Shown here: piece after piece, positions 1 to 6,924 of the stretch | Numbering within the stretch: the stretch's first letter is position 1 | How the letters are laid out: every line of letters begins with the position of its first letter | Source of the DNA: an uncultured Lachnospiraceae bacterium | GTDB taxonomy: Bacteria > Bacillota > Clostridia > Lachnospirales > Lachnospiraceae | Length of the DNA stretch: 7,329 nt | Direction: 5' to 3' | Assembly: GCA_910586955.1 (NCBI GenBank) | Contig: CAJUMM010000118.1 | Coordinates: forward strand, 1 to 7,329 | The notes under the pieces: generated by a model | What the model saw: only the letters and a program-made list of their open reading frames with translations | What the model was told of the DNA's origin: nothing | The model's database searches: none | Translations under genes and position numbers: made by a program

Positions 1-400
1 CAGAAGAGAAGTGCGGGAGCAGGTTTTTAAACTGCTGTTCCGGGTGGAATTTAACAGTCCGGAGGAGATGCCGGAGCAGCTCCGCCTTTTTTTTGAGGGA
101 TTGGAAGTTCTCGAGGAGAAGGATCAGCTTTATATGGAAGAAAAGTATGCCCGCATTGTGGAAAAGCTGCCTCAGATCGATGGGCAGATCGAGGAGACAG
201 CGAAAGGGTGGAAGCTTGCCAGGCTTGCCAAGGTAGATCTGACGATTCTGCGTCTGGCTGTGTATGAGATGAAATACGACGAGGATGTACCCGTGGGAGT
301 GGCTATCAATGAAGCCGTAGAATTGTCCAAAAAGTTCGGCGGGGACGAGTCCCCGGCATTTATAAACGGAATTTTGGGAAAACTGGGAAAAGAAGCATGA
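1..400 (+). CDS. nusB: Transcription antitermination factor NusB (5'-truncated by window edge)
   Basis: NusB binds boxA RNA with NusE (ribosomal protein S10) and helps form antitermination complexes on rRNA operons. The reading frame is open from position 2 and gives RREVREQVFKLLFRVEF, the usual NusB N-terminus minus its first few residues, so the true start lies upstream of the window. The GTG at position 11 is most likely an internal Val codon rather than a start. Family hallmarks are visible: the N-terminal REQVFKLLF helix, the central TILRLAVYEM segment, and the C-terminal stretch VPVGVAINEAVELSKKFGG followed by SPAFINGILGKL. About 132 codons are present, close to full family length. The stop TGA (398-400) overlaps the xseA start as ATGA, which suggests translational coupling. 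Identity is very secure; only the missing start is uncertain. Confidence 0.96.
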   Translation, partial: RREVREQVFKLLFRVEFNSPEEMPEQLRLFFEGLEVLEEKDQLYMEEKYARIVEKLPQIDGQIEETAKGWKLARLAKVDLTILRLAVYEMKYDEDVPVGVAINEAVELSKKFGGDESPAFINGILGKLGKEA

Positions 401-1605
401 AGCGTGTCTATACGGTAGCCCAGGTAAACACCTACATTAAAAATATGTTTGCCCAGGACTTTTTTATGAACCGTCTCTATGTGAAAGGAGAGGTTTCCAA
501 CTGCAAATACCACACATCCGGGCATCTCTACTTTTCCTTAAAGGACGAGAGCGGGACTCTTTCCTGCGTCATGTTTGCGGGGAACCGCAAAGGCCTTTCT
601 TTTTCCATGAAGGAGGGGCAGCGGGTCATTGTCCTGGGCAGCGTCAATGTGTATGAGCGGACGGGAAGTTACCAGCTTTACGCCAGGGAGATTGTTCTGG
701 ACGGGGAGGGCCGCCTGTATGAGGAATACCTGCGGCTGAAAAGGGAACTGGAGGAGATGGGCATGTTTGCCCAGGAGTATAAGCAGCCCATTCCTTATTA
801 TGTGCATAAAGTGGGTATTGTAACGGCTCCCACAGGGGCGGCCGTGCAGGATATCCGCAACATTGCCTCCCGGCGGAATCCCTTTGTGCAGCTGATTCTC
901 TACCCGGCCCAGGTTCAGGGAGAAGGGGCGGCGGACAGCATTGTCCGGGGAATCCGTGCTCTGGACAAGTTGGGCGTGGATGTGCTGATTGTGGGAAGAG
1001 GCGGAGGTTCCATAGAGGATCTCTGGGCTTTTAACGAGGAAAAGGTGGCAAGGGCCATCTTTGAGTGCCGGACTCCGGTGATCTCTGCAGTGGGCCATGA
1101 GACGGATATCACCATTGCCGATTATGTGGCGGATCTGCGGGCGCCGACCCCTTCGGCTGCAGCAGAGCTGGCAGTGGCCGATTTCCGGGAACTGATGCAG
1201 CGGCTTGAGGCCTACCGGCAGAAGCTGGACGGTTCTTTTGCCTGGCGCCTGGAGCAGTACCGGGGAAAGTTAAAAGAGCTGCGGGGGCGGCTGCACCTGG
1301 CAAGTCCCAGACAGCAGCTTTTTGAGAAGCGCATGCGCCTGGCGGAATTGCAGAATAAAATGGAGGGTGCTATGAGGGAATGCTTCCAGGACCGCAGAAA
1401 TAAGCTGGATTTGTATATCGAACGCCTCCATGGCCTTTCTCCCCTTTTGAAACTGCAGCAGGGGTATTCCTATACGGAGGGACAGGACGGACAGGCCGTT
1501 ACCAGCATCCGCCAGGCGGAAGAAGGAGAGATCCTGCGGATTCATGTGACGGACGGCGTCTATAAGGCCGTGGTGCAGGAAAGACAACCCATAGAGAGAG
1601 GTTAA
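397..1605 (+). CDS. xseA: Exodeoxyribonuclease VII large subunit XseA
   Basis: Catalytic subunit of exonuclease VII, which degrades single-stranded DNA from both ends to oligonucleotides and acts in repair. The 402 aa product is of normal length. Residues about 1-100 form the OB-fold (YVKGEVSN, GHLYFSLKD, GSVNVYERTGSYQL). Residues about 130-260 are the catalytic core, with GIVTAPTGAAVQDIRN around D152, GRGGGSIEDLWAFNEE at 200-215 and ISAVGHETD at 229-237. D152, R201, H234 and D237 match the catalytic Asp, Arg, His and Asp of the E. coli enzyme. Residues about 260-345 are charged and helical, the XseB-binding coiled-coil region, followed by a short C-terminal beta segment containing LLKLQQGYSYT. 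The ATG start overlaps the nusB stop (ATGA); the upstream ribosome site is weak and purine-rich (GGGAAAAGAAG), consistent with coupling. xseB follows after 4 bp. Confidence 0.98.
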   Translation: MKRVYTVAQVNTYIKNMFAQDFFMNRLYVKGEVSNCKYHTSGHLYFSLKDESGTLSCVMFAGNRKGLSFSMKEGQRVIVLGSVNVYERTGSYQLYAREIVLDGEGRLYEEYLRLKRELEEMGMFAQEYKQPIPYYVHKVGIVTAPTGAAVQDIRNIASRRNPFVQLILYPAQVQGEGAADSIVRGIRALDKLGVDVLIVGRGGGSIEDLWAFNEEKVARAIFECRTPVISAVGHETDITIADYVADLRAPTPSAAAELAVADFRELMQRLEAYRQKLDGSFAWRLEQYRGKLKELRGRLHLASPRQQLFEKRMRLAELQNKMEGAMRECFQDRRNKLDLYIERLHGLSPLLKLQQGYSYTEGQDGQAVTSIRQAEEGEILRIHVTDGVYKAVVQERQPIERG

Positions 1606-1609
1606 GAGG

Positions 1610-1823
1610 ATGGAAGACAAAGAGATGGAGATGCAGGAACAGTCCCTTGAGGAAGCTTTTGCCCGTCTGGAGGAGATGCTGGCAAAGCTTGCGGATCGGG
1701 AAGTGCCCTTGGAGGAATCCTTTGGGGTGTATGCGGAAGGGACGAAGCTTCTGAAGTATTGCAGTGAAAAGCTGGACCGGGTGGAGAAGAAAATGCTGGT
1801 ACTGAGCGAGGAGGGAAATCTGG

Positions 1824-1834
<11 letters not shown>
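1610..1834 (+). CDS. xseB: Exodeoxyribonuclease VII small subunit XseB
   Basis: Small subunit of exonuclease VII; several copies wrap the helical arm of XseA. The 74 aa product is in the usual 60-80 aa range and carries the family pattern SLEEAFARLEEMLAKLADREVPLEES, then YAEGTKLLKYCSEKLDRVEKKM and an acidic tail, predicted as a helical hairpin. The ATG at 1610 is preceded by AGAGAGG at 1595-1601 with 8-nt spacing. In-frame ATGs at 1625 and 1631 also exist, and the conserved domain begins only near residue 10, so the start could be a few codons later. The 3' end overlaps ispA by 11 bp. Position directly after xseA, its obligate partner, confirms the call. Confidence 0.97.
1808..1815 (+). promoter_or_regulatory. 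Ribosome binding site of ispA inside xseB
   Basis: GAGGAGGG lies within the last codons of xseB; the core GGAGG (1810-1814) is 9 nt upstream of the ispA ATG at 1824. It fixes the ispA start even though that start overlaps the xseB reading frame by 11 bp. Confidence 0.75.
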
Positions 1835-2708
<874 letters not shown>

Positions 2709-2711
2709 GAT

Positions 2712-4583
2712 ATGATGGCGCTTGAGAAAATCAATCGGGTAAACGATATTAAGAAACTGGACAAAAAGGAATGGGGAACCCTGGCGGAGGAGATCCGCAG
2801 CTTTCTCATTGAGAAAATCAGTGTGAGCGGCGGCCATCTGGCCTCCAATCTGGGGGTGGTGGAGCTGACCATGGCTCTGCATCTGGCCTTTGACTTTCCC
2901 AGGGACAAGGTGGTGTGGGATGTGGGCCATCAGGCTTACACCCACAAGCTTCTGACCGGCAGGAAAGAGGGCTTTGACGAGCTTCGCAAATACGGAGGCT
3001 TAAGCGGTTTTCCCAAGCGGAAAGAAAGCGACTGCGACTGCTTTGATACGGGTCACAGTTCCACCTCCATCTCTGCGGGGATCGGCCTGGTGAAGGCCAG
3101 GGAGCTTAAAGGAGGCACAGAGACGGTAATTTCTGTCATCGGGGACGGAGCCCTGACCGGAGGCATGGCCTATGAGGCTCTGAACAATGCCTCCCAGTTA
3201 AAGAGCAATTTTATCATTGTCCTCAATGACAACCAGATGTCCATTGCGGAAAATGTAGGCGGCATGTCCCGGTATCTCAACGGCCTGCGGACGGCAGAAG
3301 CCTATACGGGGTTTAAGGAAGGCCTCCAGACTACCCTGGAGCGGATTCCGGTAGTGGGGGACGGCCTGGTACGGCAGTTAAAGAAGACGAAGAACGGCTT
3401 AAAACAGCTGGTGATACCGGGAATGCTGTTTGAGGATATGGGAATTACCTATCTGGGCCCTGTGGACGGCCACAACATGGATCAGATGATCCGGGCCTTT
3501 AACGATGCCAGGAAGATCCGCCACGCAGTGCTGGTTCATGTGAAGACCCAGAAGGGCAGAGGATATGCCCCTGCAGAGCGCCATCCCGCCCGTTTCCACG
3601 GAGCGGAGCCTTTCGAGATTGCCACCGGCCTTCCCAGCCACAGGCGGACGAAAGCCAGCTATACGGATATTTTTTCTACGGTCATGCGGAAACTGGGGGA
3701 CCGGGATGAAAAGGTGGTGGCTATCACTGCGGCTATGCCGGACGGAACGGGGTTAAAACGGTTCCGCAATATGTTTCCGGAGCGGTTTTTCGACGTGGGG
3801 ATTGCCGAGCAGCATGCGGTAACCTTTGCGGCAGGCCTGGCTGCGGGAGGGCTAAAGCCGGTGGTGGCCGTGTATTCCTCTTTTCTCCAGAGGGCCTATG
3901 ACCAGATTCTCCATGATGTGTGTATCCAGAACCTGCATGTGGTCTTTGCCATCGACCGGGCGGGACTGGTGGGAAGCGACGGGGAGACCCACCAGGGAAT
4001 TTTTGATCTGTCCTATCTCTCCAGTATTCCTGGAATGACGGTAATGGCTCCGAAGAACAAATGGGAGCTGTCCGATATGCTGAAATTTGCCGTAAACTAC
4101 CATGGCCCCATGGCCCTGCGGTATCCAAGAGGGGAGGCCTACGACGGCCTTTCGGATTTCCGGGCTCCTGTAGAATGGGGGAAGAGCGAGCTTCTCTACG
4201 AGGAGGCGGATATGGCTCTTCTGGCTGTAGGAAGCATGGTGAAGACAGGGGAACAGGTAAGGGAAATTTTGAAAGGTGCCGGCTACAACTGCACTCTGGT
4301 AAACGGGCGTTTTGTAAAACCCATTGACGAGGAGATTCTGGAAGAGCTGGCAGAGAACCACAGATTGATTGTAACCATAGAGGAAAATGTGCGAAGCGGC
4401 GGTTACGGGGAAAAGGTTCTGGATTATGTAAACTCCAGGAAACTGCCTCTGCAAGTGATCAATATAGCCATTCCGGATGAGTATGTGGAGCACGGAAATG
4501 TGGATCTCCTCTACCGGGAGGTAGGCCTGGATGTGGAAACCATAGCAAAACAGGTGATCACGGCCTATGTGGCCCTGATTTAG
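2712..4583 (+). CDS. dxs: 1-deoxy-D-xylulose-5-phosphate synthase
   Basis: Thiamine-diphosphate enzyme that joins pyruvate and glyceraldehyde 3-phosphate to DXP with loss of CO2, the first and often flux-controlling step of the MEP pathway; DXP also feeds thiamine and pyridoxal synthesis. The 623 aa product is full length. Visible motifs: SGGHLASNLG with H42, DVGHQAYTHK with H73, the ThDP/Mg signature GDGALTGG at 144-151 with NDNQMSI at 172-178, H296 in ARFHGAEPF, catalytic E366 in GIAEQHAV, R394 in FLQRAYDQ, DRAGLVGSDGETHQG with H427, and YPRG with R473. Domain order is N-terminal ThDP domain, pyrimidine-binding transketolase domain (about 315-480), and C-terminal transketolase domain (about 490-620). 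Two tandem ATGs (2712 and 2715) leave a one-codon doubt about the start. The ribosome site is weak (AAAGTGAG), so coupling from ispA, which ends 3 bp upstream, is likely. Confidence 0.98.
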   Translation: MMALEKINRVNDIKKLDKKEWGTLAEEIRSFLIEKISVSGGHLASNLGVVELTMALHLAFDFPRDKVVWDVGHQAYTHKLLTGRKEGFDELRKYGGLSGFPKRKESDCDCFDTGHSSTSISAGIGLVKARELKGGTETVISVIGDGALTGGMAYEALNNASQLKSNFIIVLNDNQMSIAENVGGMSRYLNGLRTAEAYTGFKEGLQTTLERIPVVGDGLVRQLKKTKNGLKQLVIPGMLFEDMGITYLGPVDGHNMDQMIRAFNDARKIRHAVLVHVKTQKGRGYAPAERHPARFHGAEPFEIATGLPSHRRTKASYTDIFSTVMRKLGDRDEKVVAITAAMPDGTGLKRFRNMFPERFFDVGIAEQHAVTFAAGLAAGGLKPVVAVYSSFLQRAYDQILHDVCIQNLHVVFAIDRAGLVGSDGETHQGIFDLSYLSSIPGMTVMAPKNKWELSDMLKFAVNYHGPMALRYPRGEAYDGLSDFRAPVEWGKSELLYEEADMALLAVGSMVKTGEQVREILKGAGYNCTLVNGRFVKPIDEEILEELAENHRLIVTIEENVRSGGYGEKVLDYVNSRKLPLQVINIAIPDEYVEHGNVDLLYREVGLDVETIAKQVITAYVALI

Positions 4584-4589
4584 AAGGAG
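4584..4589 (+). promoter_or_regulatory. Ribosome binding site of tlyA
   Basis: AAGGAG lies 6 nt before the tlyA ATG at 4596, in the 12-bp gap after dxs. It is one of the strongest Shine-Dalgarno sites in the cluster and confirms the tlyA start. Confidence 0.8.
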
Positions 4590-4595
4590 CGGGAT

Positions 4596-5435
4596 ATGAA
4601 AGAGCGGCTGGATGTGCTGCTGGTCTTAAGGGGGCTGGCCCAGTCCAGGGAGAAGGCCAAAGCCATTATTATGGCCGGGAATGTGTTTGTGGCCGGCCAG
4701 CGGGAAGATAAAGCAGGGGCCATGTTTGACGAAAAGGCGGAGATAGAGGTAAAAGGAAATACTTTGAAATACGTAAGCAGGGGCGGGCTTAAGCTGGAGA
4801 AAGCCATGGCCCGGTTCGGCCTTGACCTGTCGGGAAAGGTCTGCATGGATGTGGGATCCTCCACGGGAGGGTTTACCGACTGTATGCTGCAGAACGGGGC
4901 TTCGAAGGTCTATGCGGTGGATGTGGGAACTAACCAGCTGGCCTGGAAGCTGCGGACGGACCCAAGAGTCGTCTGCATGGAGAAGACGAACATCCGCTAT
5001 CTTCTGCCGGAGCAGATCCAGGAGAAGCCGGAATTTGCCTCCATAGACGTGGCATTTATTTCCCTGACTAAGGTACTGCTTCCGGTAAAAAACCTTCTGG
5101 CTCCCCAGGGGCAGGTGGCGGCTCTTATCAAACCCCAGTTTGAAGCCGGGCGGGAGAAGGTAGGAAAGAAGGGGGTGGTCCGGGAGAAAAGCACCCATCT
5201 GGAAGTGATTGAGAAAGTCCTTTCCTACGGAATTTCCCTTGGATTTGACGTGCTGCATCTGGATTTCTCCCCCATCAAGGGACCGGAAGGGAATATTGAA
5301 TATCTGGCTCACCTTAAGAAAACGGATCGGCCCCAGAGAGAAGAGGCGGCTTCCTGGGAGGAGATTAGGGACTCTGTCCTTAAGGATATGGACCCGGTGG
5401 CACTTGTGGACACCGCTCATGAAACACTGGCATAA
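4596..5435 (+). CDS. tlyA: TlyA family rRNA (cytidine-2'-O)-methyltransferase
   Basis: S-adenosylmethionine-dependent 2'-O-methyltransferase of ribosomal RNA. Characterised TlyA proteins modify C1920 of 23S rRNA and, in the longer type, also C1409 of 16S rRNA, affecting capreomycin susceptibility; many are mis-named haemolysins. In the 279 aa product, residues about 1-60 are an S4 RNA-binding domain (RLDVLLVLRGLAQSREKAK, then AGNVFVAGQ) joined by YVSRGGLKLEKAM to an FtsJ-like Rossmann methyltransferase. The SAM loop is DVGSSTGGFTDC at 85-96, followed by VYAVDVGTNQL. A K-D-K-E catalytic tetrad is readable as K66, D151 (SIDVAFIS), K179 (IKPQFEAG) and E235 (GNIEYL), each about three residues earlier than the tetrad reported for M. 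tuberculosis TlyA. The complete S4 domain and C-terminal tail favour the longer type, but target specificity is inferred. It sits between dxs and nadK, its usual position in Clostridia. Confidence 0.94.
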   Translation: MKERLDVLLVLRGLAQSREKAKAIIMAGNVFVAGQREDKAGAMFDEKAEIEVKGNTLKYVSRGGLKLEKAMARFGLDLSGKVCMDVGSSTGGFTDCMLQNGASKVYAVDVGTNQLAWKLRTDPRVVCMEKTNIRYLLPEQIQEKPEFASIDVAFISLTKVLLPVKNLLAPQGQVAALIKPQFEAGREKVGKKGVVREKSTHLEVIEKVLSYGISLGFDVLHLDFSPIKGPEGNIEYLAHLKKTDRPQREEAASWEEIRDSVLKDMDPVALVDTAHETLA

Positions 5436-5452
5436 AAGCGAAGTGATGGCTT

Positions 5453-6325
5453 ATGGATAAATTTTACGTAATTACCAACAGTGAAAAGGATAAAGATCTT
5501 AGGACTACCCGGCGGATTTACGATTATCTCCGGGAGCACGGGAAGGCTTGTACCGTCCGGGAGTACCAGAGAAAGGGAGGAGAAGCCGGGACCGGGGATT
5601 TCCGGTATACGGACGAGGCTTGGATCCCGGAAGGCACGGAGTGCATTCTGGTGCTGGGCGGGGACGGAACCCTGATTCAGGCGGCCCGGGACACGGTAAA
5701 CCGCAGGATTCCCCTTCTGGGCATTAACCTGGGTACCCTGGGGTATCTGGCGGAAATTGAAACCTCCGGCGTGGGGGACGCCCTGGACAGCCTGATGGCG
5801 GAGCAGTACACCATAGAGCCCCGGATGATGCTGGAGGGCCGGGTTTACCGGGAGGGCCGGGAGACGGTTCAGGATATTGCCCTGAATGACATTGTGGTAA
5901 ACCGGGCGGGAGCCCTGCGCATAATTGACTATGAGGTGTCGGTGAACGGGGAACCTTTGAACCGCTACGGCGCAGACGGGATGATAATCTCCACCCCCAC
6001 CGGGTCTACCGGGTACAGCCTTTCCGCCGGAGGGCCTATTGTGTCTCCCATGGCCTCTATGATTGTGGTGACCCCCATCTGTCCCCATACCCTGGCGGCC
6101 AGGAGCATCGTGCTTTCCGGTGAGGACCGGGTGACCATCCGCTTAGGGCCGGGGCACAGGGCTGAGCATGAAGAAGTTTTTGCCTCTTTCGACGGCGGCG
6201 GTTCCGTGCCTATGGCCACCGGAGACTATGTGGAGATAGAGAAATCGGAAAAAACCGTAAACATACTGAAAATCAGCAGAATCAGTTTTCTGGAAGTACT
6301 GCGGAACAAAATGAATGGGAATTAA
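5453..6325 (+). CDS. nadK: NAD kinase
   Basis: Phosphorylates NAD to NADP in the cytosol and so sets the NADP(H) pool, which supplies among others the MEP-pathway reductase Dxr downstream of Dxs. The 290 aa product is of standard length. Seen: GGDGT at 69-73 (nucleotide phosphate-binding, with catalytic Asp71), GINLGTLGYLAEI at 90-102, LNDIVVNR with N145-D146, the conserved block starting GADGMIISTPTGSTGYSL at 173 and ending SAGGP, and a C-terminal beta region with SFDGGG. The ATG at 5453 is 17 bp after the tlyA stop; the ribosome site is poor (GCGAAGTGATGG). A competing ATG at 5445 meets a stop after four codons. The last codons and stop lie within the first copy of a 20-bp repeat. nadK is also called ppnK. 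Confidence 0.97.
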   Translation: MDKFYVITNSEKDKDLRTTRRIYDYLREHGKACTVREYQRKGGEAGTGDFRYTDEAWIPEGTECILVLGGDGTLIQAARDTVNRRIPLLGINLGTLGYLAEIETSGVGDALDSLMAEQYTIEPRMMLEGRVYREGRETVQDIALNDIVVNRAGALRIIDYEVSVNGEPLNRYGADGMIISTPTGSTGYSLSAGGPIVSPMASMIVVTPICPHTLAARSIVLSGEDRVTIRLGPGHRAEHEEVFASFDGGGSVPMATGDYVEIEKSEKTVNILKISRISFLEVLRNKMNGN

Positions 6326-6357
6326 AACAGCGGAACTGGAATAAAAACAGCAGATTC
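6318..6357 (+). repeat. Degenerate 20-bp tandem duplication across the nadK stop codon
   Basis: Unit 1 (6318-6337) and unit 2 (6338-6357) match at 15 of 20 positions, 14 of the first 16 (GGAATTAAAACAGCGG against GGAATAAAAACAGCAG). The first unit includes the nadK stop codon TAA (6323-6325); the second runs into the left arm of the hairpin that follows. The period of 20 bp is close to two helical turns and close to the spacing of paired ARG boxes, and the core GAATAAAAA of unit 2 equals the left part of the published B. subtilis ARG-box consensus. The right half does not match, so an ArgR operator is possible but unproven. Confidence 0.55.
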
Positions 6358-6442
6358 CCGCACAGCGCACAGAAAGAATTACGGACGCAGGTATCTGCGG
6401 CCGGAAGTCTTTCTCAGGAGTGTGTGCTGGAAGGGAATCTGC
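6350..6442 (+). repeat. 93-nt extended imperfect hairpin (inverted repeat) in the nadK-argR gap
   Basis: The 138-bp gap 6326-6463 is the only sizeable non-coding stretch in the window, and most of it folds on itself. Helices in order: GCAGATTCCC (6350-6359) with GGGAATCTGC (6433-6442), 10 perfect pairs; a 3x3 internal loop; 6363-6370 with 6422-6429, 8 pairs including one G-U; a 7-nt right-hand bulge (6415-6421); AGAAAGA (6371-6377) with TCTTTCT (6408-6414), 7 pairs; A-G mismatch; 6379-6380 with 6405-6406; A-G mismatch; 6382-6384 with 6401-6403; A-G mismatch; CGCAG (6386-6390) with CTGCG (6395-6399), closed by a GTAT loop. About 35 pairs in total. There is no T-run after it on the + strand, so it is not an ordinary intrinsic terminator for nadK. 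It ends 11 nt before the argR Shine-Dalgarno site. I do not recognise its family; a palindromic mobile repeat or an mRNA leader structure are the main options. Confidence 0.75.
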
Positions 6443-6453
6443 GGAACTATAAT

Positions 6454-6458
6454 GGAGG
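6454..6458 (+). promoter_or_regulatory. Ribosome binding site deciding the argR start
   Basis: GGAGG lies 5 nt before the ATG at 6464. This site, and the fact that ArgR homology begins at MKRERHAKII, makes 6464 the start. The frame stays open upstream to a GTG at 6422, but that would add 14 residues encoded partly by the hairpin arm and lacks a properly spaced ribosome site. Confidence 0.85.
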
Positions 6459-6463
6459 ATAAT

Positions 6464-6916
6464 ATGAAGCGGGAACGGCACGCTAAAATCATTGATCTGA
6501 TCGGCCGGTATGCCATTGAGACCCAGGAGGAGCTGGCGGACAAACTGAATGAGGCCGGGTTCCGGGTGACCCAGGCCACGGTTTCCAGGGACATCCGGGA
6601 GCTGAAGCTGACGAAGCTTACGGTGGACGGCCGGCAGCGCTATGTGGTCATCCAGGGACATAACAGCCAGATGGGCGAGAAGTACATCGGTATTCTCCGG
6701 GAAGGCTTCCTGTCTATGGATATGGCCCAGAATATTCTGGTGCTTAAGACTGTGCCCGGCATGGCTATGGCGGTGGGAGCGGCCTTGGACGCCATGCAGT
6801 GGCGGGAGATTGTGGGCTGCATCGCCGGGGACGACACAATTTTCTGTGCGGTCCGCTCGGTGGAAGAGACGATGGCGGTTATGGAGAAGCTTAAGAAACT
6901 GCTGCATACGAGGTAA
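6464..6916 (+). CDS. argR: Arginine repressor ArgR (AhrC type)
   Basis: Hexameric transcription factor that uses L-arginine as co-repressor to control arginine biosynthesis and, in Bacillus-type regulators, to activate catabolism. The 150 aa product is typical. Residues about 1-70 are the winged helix-turn-helix domain (KIIDLIGRYAIETQEELADK, then recognition helix TQATVSRDIRELKLTK with S41-R42). Residues about 75-150 are the oligomerisation and arginine-binding domain, with LVLKTVPGMAMAVGAALD at 92-109 and the ligand loop IAGDDTIF, in which D123-D124 correspond to the Asp pair that contacts arginine in E. coli ArgR. The start at 6464 is chosen from the GGAGG site. It follows the nadK-argR gap with its hairpin and repeat, and precedes recN by 8 bp, an arrangement conserved in Clostridia and Bacilli. 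Autoregulation through the upstream repeat is possible but not shown. Confidence 0.97.
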   Translation: MKRERHAKIIDLIGRYAIETQEELADKLNEAGFRVTQATVSRDIRELKLTKLTVDGRQRYVVIQGHNSQMGEKYIGILREGFLSMDMAQNILVLKTVPGMAMAVGAALDAMQWREIVGCIAGDDTIFCAVRSVEETMAVMEKLKKLLHTR

Positions 6917-6924
6917 TCAATGCG

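Noticed and set aside
11..13. GTG as the nusB start codon
   Set aside because: The frame continues open upstream as RRE, and NusB proteins start a few residues earlier; position 11 is an internal Val in RREVREQVF.
4626..5420. Long open frame of 264 codons on the minus strand opposite tlyA
   Set aside because: It lies wholly inside tlyA, has no recognisable domain, is rich in His, Gln and Leu as expected for an antisense shadow, and tlyA is certain.
5445..5459. Five-codon mini-ORF (ATG to TAA) overlapping the nadK start
   Set aside because: Too short to call; it could only affect re-initiation and has no sign of conservation that can be judged from one sequence.
6350..6442. Hairpin as a Rho-independent terminator of the nadK transcript
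   Set aside because: The right arm is followed by GGAACTATAATGG with no T-run on the + strand, and the fold is long with internal loops, unlike an intrinsic terminator.
6448..6453. TATAAT, a perfect -10 hexamer in front of argR
   Set aside because: No -35-like hexamer at 16-18 bp upstream (around 6425-6430 reads TGCTGG), it abuts the Shine-Dalgarno site, and transcription from it would start about 4 nt before the ATG and exclude that site. Probably coincidence.
6422..6463. Upstream GTG start giving ArgR 14 extra residues
   Set aside because: AGGAG at 6416-6420 is only 1 nt away, the added residues are encoded by the hairpin arm and do not resemble ArgR, and a well-spaced GGAGG precedes the ATG at 6464.
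6143..6907. Minus-strand frame of 254 codons across the end of nadK, the gap and argR
   Set aside because: It crosses two certain genes and the hairpin; no recognisable motif. The open stretch across the gap is chance rather than evidence of a gene.
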